From Siphonodentalium dalli (Eukaryota > Mollusca > Scaphopoda > Gadilida > Siphonodentaliidae), in contig CP136069.1 of NCBI GenBank assembly GCA_032622095.1, positions 70,023,319 to 70,087,318 of the forward strand: a stretch of 64,000 nucleotides of DNA, in the 5' to 3' direction. Made by a program: the position numbers and the translations under genes. This document shows positions 45,551 through 56,943 of this stretch, one piece after another; position 1 is the first letter of the stretch; the number at the start of each line of letters is the position of its first letter. Below the pieces are notes generated by a model. It saw only the letters and a program-made list of their open reading frames with translations, ran no database searches and was not told the DNA's origin.

Positions 45551-46059
45551 TTTGACGACTTTTTGACAGTTTAAACGCAATTTTGAGGCATCTAGGTGAT
45601 AATTCGATTAGTTATTTTCAATCCCATCACAATCTGTGGTACCAATGAACATGTTAATAACGAAATTTCCATTGTGCGAGTCATAACAACGACAAAAACC
45701 ACGAATTTTGATAATTGTTTGGGTTCTCTCCTGATCGAGTCGGTTCTCTCCCCATTTAATCGTTCTATACGGGTAAAACTATGGCTAATATTTGCCATGG
45801 TACATGGTTCAAACTGCCAATTTTGTGAAAGTATACAAAGATAAACACAACAAACTGTGCATTAAGTTGAAATTTGAACCACTTGTCATTAATTTCTATG
45901 CTTATTCAATAACCTGTGTTACGCCTATCAAAATTCACAAAGTCGCCAGCTTGTGTGAAAAATAACGCGTTTTGCAGGCCCAACATTTCCATGAGTCAAT
46001 AGCCGGTTAACAATAGTGAAATATCATAGCGCTGGACTTCGGAAAGCGTGAGCGTATAT
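45551..46059. other. no gene recognised
   Basis: Frames of 82 and 68 codons on opposite strands are present. Neither shows a domain. Confidence 0.45.
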
Positions 46060-46664
46060 AGACGGGATATATATAGTGTTATCTGTCTTGTATTTTATCT
46101 ATTATATGTTTTGGAACTTCTGTCTGTCTGTATGTATGTATTTGTGTTATAGACTCGAAAAACTGCTCGATCCGACTCAAATTGTGTGTGTAGGCCTACT
46201 TTGATCCGGGGAACAATATGGGCGGGTCCAATTTCACGTGCGACCGTGTCATTGACCTTGACCTCGCTAAAATACGCTCATGATATAGGCATGTTTCTGG
46301 ACCTCGACCGATCCGACTCAAATTTGGTGTGTAGGCCTACTTTGATCTGGGGAACAATATGGGCGGGACCAATTTCACGTGAGACCGTGTCTTTGACCTT
46401 GACCTCGCTCATATACGCTCATATATGCATGTTTCTGGACCTCGACCGATCCGATTCAAATTTGGTATAATGTAGGCCTACTTTGATCCCGGGAAAAATA
46501 TGGGTGGGTCCAATTTCACGTGCGATCGTGTCCTTGACCTTGACCATATTCGCTCATATGATATAGGCATGTTTCCGGGCTGATCGAACAATAGTTTGTC
46601 CAGGCGGAGACGATCACAAATAAATCCCTAAATAGCCCGGACGAAGAGGGGGCACATTGGTTAG
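46060..46664 (+). mobile_element. Helitron-like element with decayed 3' end
   Basis: Three units of ~130 bp (GATCCGACTCAAATT, GTAGGCCTACTTTGATC, GGAACAATATGGGCGG and TTGACCTTGACC) follow a GTCTGTCTGTATGTATG stretch. It ends AGCCCGGACGAAGAGGGGG ... TTAG-T, which aligns with the hairpin and CTAG-T at 30106-30135 but has lost the stem and the C. The 94-codon frame is a repeat reading. Confidence 0.62.
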
Positions 46665-46919
46665 TGTTGTCTATTTTCGTAGACGTATTATACTCAACAA
46701 AAAGCCAAAAATAAGACGTTAAAAGTTCGTTGACACCCATACAATGTTCTGATTACGCAGTTTATGAAGTTTATGTCGGGCATCCGCTTGCTGGATGCTG
46801 ATTATCTATGTTAAATTCTAGAATTCTAGAATATGCAGCTATTAAAGCATATACAAGCATTATAACCTTTCACTCAATCATATTTTAGATTGACTAGGGA
46901 GCTCTGATTTTTTAATAGA

Positions 46920-47070
46920 AGATATAAAAAAGCAAAGAATCCTACAGTTACAAATATTATTATATGGATGTTAAACCATTGGTTACTAAATTCGCTGTAA
47001 TGAGAACTGACTTGAATCATATTGATTAATTTGTAGGAATGCTTAGCTATTACGTTCAACGAGTTACTTA
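46920..47070. repeat. direct repeat flanking LINE-2, left
   Basis: CAGTTACAAATATTATTATAT, GCTGTAATGAG and TTTGTAGGAATGCT(T/C)AGCTATTA recur in the same order at 48660-48810. Divergence is substantial, so this is not a target duplication. Confidence 0.75.
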
Positions 47071-47109
47071 GAGGGTAGACAGCAATATGTTGAAATCGAA
47101 CATGAAAAA

Positions 47110-48645
47110 TCAAATATGCTCAATATTAGCTGTGGGGTGCCTCAATGATCTATTTTAGGGCCGCTACTTTTTCTCATATACGTCAACGATATGCCCAATA
47201 GCACGTGTTTGAACATACTTTCATTTGCAGACGACACAACCCTCCATATTTCTGGAAATGACCACCGCCAAATTGAAAAACAAGTTAATTTAGAATTGAA
47301 AAAAGTTCACAATTGGTGCTGTAGCAATAAATTGGTTATTAATATAACAAAAAGTAAGTACATGTTACTACATCCAACTAATAATGACTTTAAATGGAAT
47401 ATTCTTAAAATAAAACTGAACAACGAGCCACTAACACGAATTGGAAACGTTAGACCGGAACAATGTATGAAATTCCTCGGAATTAATATTGATGAAAATC
47501 TCACCTTCAAATATCACATATCAATGATAAAAACACGGATATCCAATGCAATGTACTGCATCAATAAGGTTAAACGTATACTTCCCAAAAACTGTTTGTA
47601 AACTTTATACTTTTCTCTAATCCACAGTCATCTCATATATGGGTTGCCAATTTGGGGTCATGCTGACACTGGAAATACTCTCTTCAAACAACAGAAAAAA
47701 AGCCATCCGTATCATGGCAAACAGAACGTATAGAAGCCACACAGAGCCAATATTTCGCAAAGAAAAGATTCTAAAATTTTATGACATGTATCGGTTACAA
47801 TCGGCCACTTTTGTATTTGATTGGACAAAAGGAAACCTTCCGAAATCATTTGATAATTCGTTTGAATATACAACTGCTAATACTCGACAAGCTGGCAATT
47901 TGAAAGCATTAACCCCGAGAACGACATTTACTTATATACTACCCAAACACGCGTTTCCGTGCATAGAACTTATTGGATAAAAATCTGAAAAATATTAGAT
48001 TTCGAAATAGATTTAAAAAAGAATTGAAAAATAAATATTTATTGCAATATGCAACAAAAGTTAAATGCAACAACTCATTTTGTCAAGACTGTAAAGTGGC
48101 TTAATATAGCATTGACCCCTAATCCCCCCCATCATTGTAGTAACTGTAGTGCAGTCTGGTATGTTCACCTTAACATGTTGGCGGGACGAAACGATAAACT
48201 GCTTCCTACATATCGATATATGAATTCCTCGATAACCTGAAACAAATACCTATTTCAGCAACAACGATCATTCAATGCATTTGATAATCGGAAGCCATTA
48301 TTTTCTTAACCAATAAAGAATTAAAACAGCCCCGGCCATACCCCATCATTAGTGACAGATTTATTATAAGCCCATGAAAACTACCAATACATATGTATTA
48401 ACACATGCATGTAGATGCATCCCATAAGTGGTTTGGATACCTTGTTTGTCTGTTATGAACTACATTCTATCATTTTCATTATCATTTCACTTCATTAGTT
48501 GCCACTTCATGTTTGTATACGAAGGGGCGACAGGAAGACGGCCCATCTGGGCCATGTCGCTCCTGTATAATATCATTTTTGTTTGTTTATTATCACCATT
48601 GTCATAAGCTTGTAAATATTATACAAATAAACAATCATCATCATA
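47110..48645 (+). mobile_element. LINE-2: 5'-truncated non-LTR retrotransposon
   Basis: Only the RT palm/thumb and C-terminal region survive, followed by a 3' UTR ending ACAAATAAACAATCATCATCAT, a simple-repeat tail as in many LINEs. RT wording (GVPQ...SILGPLLF, FADD, FLGINID) places it near the jockey/CR1 group and clearly apart from LINE-1. The 5' truncation is the usual product of incomplete target-primed reverse transcription. Confidence 0.82.
47119..48110 (+). pseudogene. LINE-2 RT and C-terminal region, broken
   Basis: Reading from 47119: CGVPQ-stop-SILGPLLF (TGA 47146-47148 in place of Gly), YVNDM, SFADDTT (FADD at 47224-47235, catalytic Asp pair), KLVINITKSKYM and FLGINIDENLT. The frame stops near 47601. 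LIYGLPIWGHADTG continues in another frame to ~47705, then AIRIMANRTYRSHTEPIF from ~47700 to 47980 in a third. After a TAA, CNNSFCQDCK near 48075-48105 is the terminal Cys motif. The upstream RT domains and endonuclease are absent. The order and spacing are normal for the family, so loss is by point mutation and small indels. Confidence 0.8.
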
Positions 48646-48659
48646 AGCAGTAACATATA

Positions 48660-48810
48660 AAAAAGAGAAAAGAATAATACAGTTACAAATATTATTATAT
48701 AGATGTTAATCCTTTGGTGACTAAATGTGCTGTAATGAGCAGCGACTTCATTCCTATGGATTCATTTGTAGGAATGCTCAGCTATTAAATTCAACATGCA
48801 GTAACAGATT
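48660..48810. repeat. direct repeat flanking LINE-2, right
   Basis: Same segment as 46920-47070 in the same orientation, starting just after the LINE-2 tail. Confidence 0.75.
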
Positions 48811-48929
48811 GTTTGAATTATTAGCTAAACATTCATACAAATGAATCATTATAAATCAGTGTTATGGGTGTCTGAACCTGGCTATTATAAGGCACATTAT
48901 TATTTCTCGCGGATAGCGTGTCAAGTGAG

Positions 48930-49470
48930 CAGGGACGTGGACTGGAGGGTCTCCAATGTTGTGGCGTCCACCTTGGAATTTCCAACCGCACCATCCCCTT
49001 GAAACATATCAAAGAGATGATTTATTTTGCAAAATATCATACATTATTTAATACAAAGCATAATAAATAAATGGAATTAGATTCTGTGTCCATTAAAACC
49101 AGTTTCTTGCCTATTGGGGGGGGGGGGTAAATGTGATATAGAAAACAAGATCACACCTGCTCCCTAATTCCTGTCCACTCATCATGAGTGTTGGATCAAC
49201 TCTAATGAAGAGGTGTCCATTTGTATATGTCAAATATGGTTGATTACATGTTTAAAGTGTAGGAAAGTATGCAAATGTTGGTCTAAAAACGACAAATTCC
49301 CCACTATTAAATTGTTGTCAAATCAAACTAAGAGAACAATTTCAACATATTGTTGGCGTTAAATTTCAAACCAATCTATTGTAAGATAAGAAATTTGTAA
49401 CTGTTGACCATTTTGACAAAAGTTGGGGATATACACCAATTAAGCACCCCCCCCCCCCCCCCACAAGTCC
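48930..49470. mobile_element. CAGGGACGTG-family element with C tract
   Basis: It starts CAGGGACGTGGACTGGAGGG. It contains TTGGTCTAAAAACGACAAATT (near 49279) and CAAAAGTTGGGG, and ends in C16 (49447-49462). A second G run lies near 49117-49127. Confidence 0.58.
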
Positions 49471-50334
49471 CACCACCACAACAATAACATCATAACCTAT
49501 CAATGATTCAGTTGAACGTGATTTCATAAGTTATATTTATGTCTGGGCGACAAACATGTGTAAATGTCCCTCAGGCGGACTTCAGAGGAGGAAATATGAT
49601 GGCGCTGGAATTGAAATATTGTCACACCTGGATCTTTCAATAATGCCCAGATTAAGTAAATGAATATAACATATCATATTCTCCTGAGACTAGATTTATA
49701 TTACCATTGGTCATTTATATAGGCGGGCATTATTATGATACTATACTCATCGGGACTTTCAATATTTTATTTCTGCCTATTAATGTCACTTAATCTCCCG
49801 TATTAGGTATTTATTGTGTTATTTCTTGATATACCTGTTCTATTATGCAAATTACATAAGCTACAGTCATTATCTGGTTTAAAATGTCAGATACACAAGA
49901 CGATTTTCGGACCAAAGTGCAGAAATCGTTCGAATAAATATCATGTACAGAACCGTCACAGCCATGATTGGTTTGAAATAGAACCGTAACACGCACCCGT
50001 GTTGATTACGAGGTCACAGCTCCCAATTATCAACCCCTATCGGGATACTTTCTCAGCTATTTTACAAAAGAATAACACGGGTATACTTTATAGTCAGTGT
50101 TTGTCTTCAGAATGCGTTTCATATTTTATACGCCACGAAAAACAAAGAAATTGCGTCCACGTGGCTTGATTTTCAGTGATAACATGTTGATATTTACGCG
50201 TTAACTCGCTAATACCGAGTTAATTGTGGTCTGGAGTTCAGGTTTCGATAACACGACACTTCTGCAGCCTCTGTTCATTCAGGAAAGTATAATATATTCA
50301 ACATATCTATAATTATGCGTGATTTTGTCACAAA
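49471..50334. other. no gene recognised
   Basis: A 61-codon minus-strand frame at 49811 has no domain. AGAACCGT(C/A)ACA words near 49950 and 49982 echo the inverted-repeat arm at 50335. Confidence 0.45.
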
Positions 50335-50445
50335 AATGATTATTTTCAATCATCAGGAACCGTAACAAATCAGACAAGAACCATCACAATACCGGCGATA
50401 GAATGACTTCCGATGTAACAGTTCCTACACAGTGACTTTTAAGTT
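50335..50445. repeat. inverted repeat arm, right (pairs with 45440-45550)
   Basis: ATCATCAGGAACCGTAAC ... CACAATACCGGCGATAGA ... AACAGTTCCTACACAGTG is the inverse of the left arm. Confidence 0.76.
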
Positions 50446-51109
50446 GCATGTTATTCACAACAGGTAAATCCAATTTGCACGGCGCCTCTTGGTCAGTTGG
50501 CCAGGTGTATTTGTCGTAGAATCATATGACTTTATTTAACTTGACACAATGTCATGCATACGAGTTAGAGGCCTGCTCATCACTGCTAAACAAAATCTGA
50601 ATCGTTACGCAGTTCTCCGGGAAGTATACCTTCCTTCCTGTAGGGACAACATTGTTCAGCGGAATATTCGAAGTATGATTGAATCTCACATCGGCTTGAT
50701 ACCGTGATTGTCCGTGAATGTCGGGAAATTTATTCAGACACCCCGTTTTAATTGAAACAAGTCTTTATAAACGTCCGAATAATGACGTCATGACGCTGAA
50801 TTGGTTATTGTCGCATGGTTTCGTGCAAAACGACACCCATGATCTCCTAAACCTGAAAAAATAACGCTATATATGTTTTCTCAGCGGCATCAGTTTTCCA
50901 TAGCCAGTAGCATAGCATTTCAGTAGGACCAACCAGCATCATATAAATTGACAGGATCACTCAACCAGGGATTGGCATATATGACGAGAGCTCATCTGAA
51001 GAACAAAAGTAAACCATTGCTCACTATTCCGTGTAATTCGGAGCTCTAGGATCGAGTCCACACCTGAATATTGGCAGGTAAATCAGCGATCATTATATAC
51101 GGTAAGCAA
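50446..51109. other. no gene; weak repeat relic
   Basis: At 50882-50975, GGCATCAGTTTTCCATAGCC, CCAGCATCATATAA and CACTCAACCAGGGA resemble a decayed right half of the CACCCCTGG family. Confidence 0.45.
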
Positions 51110-51459
51110 TTAAAGGGGTCTGCATGTACACTAAATCCGACCATATATGAAACCATCTCCTTTTATACTCAACAGAATATATGCAACAAGTGAATGAATT
51201 TTGGTCATGGATTAGTGGAAAATACACTCATTTGCTCCATCAACGATGCAAAGAACATGGTAATTATAATGGAAATGAATTTATGGCTGGAGTCCTAAAT
51301 TTATTTTCTTCATAATCACCATGTTATTTGCATCGTTCATAGAGCGCACAAATGTATTTTGCATTCATCCAAATTCATTCATTTGTTGCATATATTCTGT
51401 TGAGTATAAAATGAGATGGTCCCATACACGGTCGGATTTAGTGCACGGTACCCCTTTAA
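51110..51459. mobile_element. foldback MITE with TACACTAAATCCG arms, copy 2
   Basis: Borders are TTAAAGGGG and CCCCTTTAA. The arms contain GTACACTAAATCCGACC, TTTTATACTCAACAGAATAT, ATTCATT and ACATGGT with their inverses. The TTAA at both borders is the likely target. The 85-codon frame at 51321 is an arm reading. Confidence 0.84.
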
Positions 51460-51784
51460 CATGGAAACCTCTGTATCACTTATCTGCACTTATCTGCGAG
51501 GCTCGGGTATATATACGATATATACGTGCCAATAAACTCGGGGCTCGCGCCCCTGTATGGAGTTCACCCCCGATGTAGACAGGTAAGCCATCGATCATTA
51601 AGCTATAATACGATAAGTCGTTAACCTGGGAACATCTCTAGCTTGTCTGCGAGGCTGATTATATTCCAATAACATTAACCGGCGGCATTTCGTACAATAG
51701 TCGCGGAGATAAAGGCTTCACTCGATGTGTAAATATTAGCCCTGCTGCAGAAACATCCATCAGGACAAAGCCGGGATCGATGAC
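51460..51784. other. no gene recognised
   Basis: Repeated TATCTGCGAGGCT words (51480, 51500, 51645) and ATCGATCATTA. Nothing else was seen. Confidence 0.4.
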
Positions 51785-52570
51785 TCTGTGTAAACTACCG
51801 ATATACAGTAATGCTCTAAGTAATCGACTTCTTAACCACATCATAATTATGGGTAACTTTTCAGGATTTAGTTGGAAATATGGCTTGTTGCCATTCATCG
51901 GAAAGCTCTCTCATCGAGAGCTTTCCGATGAATGGCAACAAGCCATATTTCCGACTAAATCCTGAAAAGTTACCCATAATTCTGCTGTGGTTAAGAAGTC
52001 GATTACTTAGAGCATTACTGTACGCCAGTCAACTCAGAAAAAAGCCACCAACACGCTCTCTGTGCAGGGACGTGGCTAGGGTGTCTCAACCCACATGTCG
52101 CTATATATACGTCACTGGTTACGTTACATGCATGTAAACTACCTATATATACGCCAATCAACTCCGCAAAAAGCCACCCACATATTATCCATGCAGTTTA
52201 GTGGCTATAGAGCCAAAAAAAAAATCATAGATCGTGGGTCTCACTCTGTAACTACATACCTGACTGCACGTAAACTACCGATATATATACGTCAGTAAGC
52301 TTTAAAAAAACCCATCAACATGCTATTTGTGCATGGACGCGCGTGGCTGGTGCTCTATATATGACATATGTGAAGGGTTCTCCTGTCGCTACGTCCCTGG
52401 CTGAATGTTAACTACCGATATAGATATACGTGCCAATAAACTCAACAAAAAGCCACCAACACCCCCCCCCCCGGCATACAGGGACGTGGCTATATATATA
52501 TATATATAATGTCTCCCCTGTAGCTACGTCTACGACTGCATTTAAATTACCGATATAAGCCAGTAAACTC
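51785..52570. repeat. diverged satellite, ~120-145 bp unit
   Basis: Four or five units each carry AAACTACCGATATA, TACG(C/T)CA(A/G)T(A/C)AACTC, AAAAAGCCACC and often CAGGGACGTGGCT or GTCGCTACGTCCCTG. One unit is split by the MITE at 51806-52020. Confidence 0.7.
51806..52020. mobile_element. CAGTAATG foldback MITE inserted in satellite
   Basis: A near-perfect 215 bp palindrome, flanked by TA (51804-51805, 52021-52022). Joining the flanks gives AAACTACCGATA-CGCCAGTCAACTC, which matches the uninterrupted satellite unit at ~52137, so the TA duplication is demonstrated by an empty site. Confidence 0.92.
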
Positions 52571-53499
52571 TGGTAAAACCATAGACTAAAAATAGGTAGC
52601 TTTCCACATGTTGACTCTTCGATGACCAAATCAGTACTGAAGAAAATAATGAATCGGCCCAGCTTTTATAGGTTTCTATCACGTGACAGATATTCGCAAA
52701 TACCACGCAACTAGCACGCAGGTCAAACGCAACTTGTAAGTTTTGAACGCAACTCAAACGCAACTCGTAAGTTCTGCACGCGAGATGTTCTCACTTGTCC
52801 GGCAGGTATTGTATCGGAGGTAGGTGTGATAATCCTCAACATGAAAGAGTTGCCGCTTATCGTCTGTATCTGCAGTTACTTAGGTTTTTAACTGTTTTAC
52901 AGTTTTTTTATTTAAGCATTCACACATCCCTGCCGGATAAGTGAGAATAAGCCCAGAAGGTTTATGTCATTTGGTTCGACCACCGTGGATGCTTAATGAC
53001 AGTCTATTGCATCATGCATGGTCGTGACCAACTAAGCCACCATTCACCCCAGGCAATCAGTTCATTTTTATTTGGTAGGGATATGTTTTAGAGATGATTA
53101 TAACCCCCACCCCAAGACGCCCATATCAATTTCAACGCTTTTGGCATGTCTGATTATATCGTAATCGTCATGTAGATCAAAAGGGTGTAACGCATATTAA
53201 TGTACCAACACTCTGTTATTTCATATTTATTTGATAGTTCTTTCAGAATCTTTTAGTTTTAATGGCGGTGGAAAGGCAGCTTGCTTGGTTAATTAATTAA
53301 TTATTATCGCGTCATCGCTACACTATAGTCCTATAGTCATTAGCGTCTTTGTAATAGAGTTAACTGTAATCGAGAGATAACTATATCACAATCGATAATG
53401 CTAGCTGAGTCCCCACCCGTCCGCGCTGAAACTAATGTTGTCCTTATAAACTACCAAACACATGCAGTGTTCAAAATATAAAACACTTGATTCGCGATT
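52571..53499. other. no gene recognised
   Basis: CGCAACT(T/C)GTAAGTT words repeat near 52730-52770. No other structure was noted. Confidence 0.45.
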
Positions 53500-54420
53500 T
53501 GCCATTTTTTCCCGTTTACGAGTTTCGGTGGAATTTGCCAAAAGCCTCGACCCTCCCCGGGGCTTACGCCACATCTCCGTTGGACATGTTACTTTTATAG
53601 TAGAGCGGACATACCTATAGTATACCAGTGAAAATATTTATGCATTTGCCTTGCTCATTGATAAGTCCGTTTGAATTTACGTCATAAAGATTGGGTTTTA
53701 ATTTGAGTAATACATATCACCCGTTAACAACGTTACACGCTACCAGGGTTAAACCGTTCACTCTGAAACATTGAAAAGCGTACTAGTCTTGCGTTTAGAT
53801 ACTACTAATGACATCCACTCGTCGAAATGTTTTTGTCTCAATATCTGATTTTCGGAGTAATTTTCCCCATTTGATTTTCGGTGGAATTTGTCAAATCAGA
53901 ACCCACCCCGACACAAATACTCCGTTGAGCAGGTTGTGTTTATAGTAGAGAGGTCAAATTTTGGAGGCGTACCCACAGTATACCGGCTTACATGCCACTG
54001 AATTAAACTAGCTCATCCATTAGCCCGTTTGGATTTGGGGCTAAAAATAGGTTAGTGATAGACTACTTAAGTATACATATTTATGTTACATAGCGTTGTC
54101 ACGAGTAAACCGTTCCATCTGAAAATTAGAAAATCGCACTGTAGATGCGCGTGAACACTACCCATCAGATGTACTCGTCAAAACAATTTATCTCGATGTT
54201 TGAATTTCCCCCCTTTGCAATTTTTGTGGAATTTTCCTAAAGTCTCAACCCACCCGAATCGCATTCTCCGTTGGGCAGGTTACCTTTAAAGTATAGCTGT
54301 CAAATTTTGGGACGTACATACAGTATATCAACGTACCCGCTACGACATTATCTTTCTCTTTAATTAGCCGGTTTGGATTTGGCGGGAAAAATAGGTGCAA
54401 TATTTCCGTACTCCGTAACG
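53500..54420. repeat. diverged tandem repeat, ~350 bp unit, 3 copies
   Basis: (T/G)GTGGAATTT(G/T) at ~53527, 53879 and 54226 is followed each time by TCTCCGTTG(G/A), a TATAGTAGAG-type block, CAGTATA and CCGTTTG(G/A)ATTT. Spacing is 347-352. The copies are old, perhaps 70-75 percent alike by eye. Confidence 0.75.
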
Positions 54421-55604
54421 CGGAAAGTCCTGGGAAAAAACATTTTTAAGCGGTATATTCGAGTCCGAATCACTTGTCCAATTCGGAATATGCAATAACA
54501 AATTTAGAGCGCTGTACTTGGTTTATTCATCCTGGTGTATAGCGTGTCCATTTGTATGGGCGGTAACTCCTCAGGGAAAACGCGGACACAAGTTTTTATG
54601 CCCGTGGTCACATAGAGGTGTGCATACGGTCCAATTTTCGATGCTCTGCTCCTTATAATTTCCGAGATAATAAAATGACATTTTTTCATATAAAGAGAGA
54701 TAACTCTGCGAAGAAAGCGCGGACAATATCCGCTATACGTCTAAGGCACATAACTCATTTACCTCAATATACGTACCAACTTTCAGTTCGATACTCCCCA
54801 TACTTTAAGATATTAAGGCGTTGCAAAAGTTTCGAGTATAATAATAATAATAGTGAAAAATAATCGTAAAAGGGCGGTAACTCTGTAATGAAACATTGGT
54901 TCGAAATCCGGATACCTTTATTTTCAGCAGACCTTAGATGCCTACATTCGCTAGAGATTTCGCGTTCCTACTGCAGTTAGTTTCTGGTTATTTCCAGTTA
55001 AACAGAAAACGACCCCAAGAGAAAAACAATATACTTCCTTGGTTACACCATGGAAGTATAATTAGTTATAAAGTATAGCTCAATACCAACAACTATAATG
55101 TTGAGTTAGGATTTTTCAGTCCAGTCACCCGATCAGGCTACTCCAGATGTTCATATAATGATGGGGACAACCAGCAATATTCAGCTTTGGATATTTCCAA
55201 AAACAGGTCAGCATCATATGAGTTTATCTAGATTTCGTGGAATCTATGCATCCATGCTCTTGGAATCTCGTGAATAAACAGAAATTGTTCTCACAATATT
55301 CTTGTTATATGATCATAAACTTTCTTCTAAAAGTTCCATACTAAATCATACAGAAAAAGAGTTGATAAATCACGATGTCTACCCGATTTTCCTATAAATA
55401 GGAATTATGGGTTAATAACAAGCTCACGCTACATCATGAGTTATTAATAGAAATTGTAGGTTGATATAAAAACCATGCGTTAAAATTTGACTTATTGAAT
55501 CACATTGTTGTGCATTCGATGAATCCATGTACATTATCTACACAGGTCGGTCAGGTATTTCAGGCCTAATGGGCTTGTTGATAAAATTGGTGGATCATAT
55601 AATA
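54421..55604. other. no gene; weak subrepeats
   Basis: GGGCGGTAACTC occurs at ~54558 and ~54872, and a related GAGATAACTCTGCG lies at ~54706; each starts a loosely similar block. An 81-codon frame at 54618 has no domain. Positions 55000-55604 hold nothing recognised. Confidence 0.45.
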
Positions 55605-55725
55605 AAAACATTATTGCATTGTTTCGAGGTTGACATGAAAATATATCAACCCTTGGCCGATGTGAATATTATCTTCCTCGGGTTGATAAATCCTCATGTC
55701 AACCTCGAAGCAATGTAATAAATGT
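55605..55725. repeat. hairpin, ~40 bp arms
   Basis: ATTGCATTGTTTCGAGGTTG ... TATCAACCC pairs with GGGTTGATA ... CAACCTCGAAGCAATGTAAT, with a ~28 nt loop. Size and shape are in the range of a MITE or a small-RNA precursor. Confidence 0.84.
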
Positions 55726-56943
55726 ATAATATTGTATCAAAGTTTAACAGGGAACACATGTGTTTACCGGTAGTCACGGAAACACACGTTTGGAGTGTTA
55801 TCAATGAAACTTTAGCAAATTTGGATTATTTCCCCATTTTGGTAACCACCTTGGTCTCCATTTCGAATGTAAATGCATTAACATAGTAATATATCAATTC
55901 AACAATTTATGATTACCGAAAGGCTAGGTATAAGAATTTATTAAAAATAAGGTTGATATTAGCCAAAGTTTTCAAACAATCGTGAATGAGTTAAGAGGCG
56001 GTGTGAAACATAAATTTTTCGAATTTCGGTCGCCGTTTTGAGAGCCGGCTATCATAGATTTTGAGGCCCAAATTGCTCTGTCGAGAGGAAGTGTGATGCA
56101 ATGGTATCATTAATGTAGAAACATAATCTTTTTGCAATCTAAAGTATCCTTCCTGACTCAATATCCGCTCTGAAATGTTCACTGCTGGCATGTACTGCAA
56201 GTTCGTTCCGGTATGATTTCCATCGGCCTGCGCAAAACAGGTGCAGGCATACAGTTTATATTTGATAAAATCATGTCGTATTTGTCACATAACATGTGTT
56301 ATCGAACTTCGTCACAAAATGTCACACAAGAAACGTAGGTTGATGAAACACAAAGATATGCTAAATGCAAGAACTAACTAAAAATATGACGTGCCCTTAT
56401 TATATAGAAGCAATTGTCTCACTATTAGATATGCTAGACAGCTCTGATGCTCTACACTGGATTATGTAATGCATGTGTGGTGCCGGTATTTCTAAGTTGA
56501 GCAATTATATTTCTTGGTGGCCGTATAATAGCAATAAATAGTTGTGATATTGCTCCTGGATATTGTAAAATTTGGTGGCCGGATGAAATCAACATTGATA
56601 TTCATCAATAATAGATAACGAATAAAGTTAATCTGCCCCAAACGCCATACTTTAGTCGTAAATGTGAATTTCTCTCTGTGTTCTGACTTCAGGATTCTTT
56701 TGCGTTCGGCGTACTCATTATGGTCTTATAGTGATACAATAAGCACATAATTATTCAGTTTGAGTTCCTGGCTTTCCATAAATGGGCAGGATCTTTTAAA
56801 TTATATTGGCCAGTTTCTATTTTCGAATCCATTCTGATCAATTTTCGTTGATAAAAAACCTATATTTTATAAACGTATTCACAGCATATCATAACGTGAT
56901 AGTATCTCGTTTATTTGTGCGAATATATCAGGCAATTCTTCAA

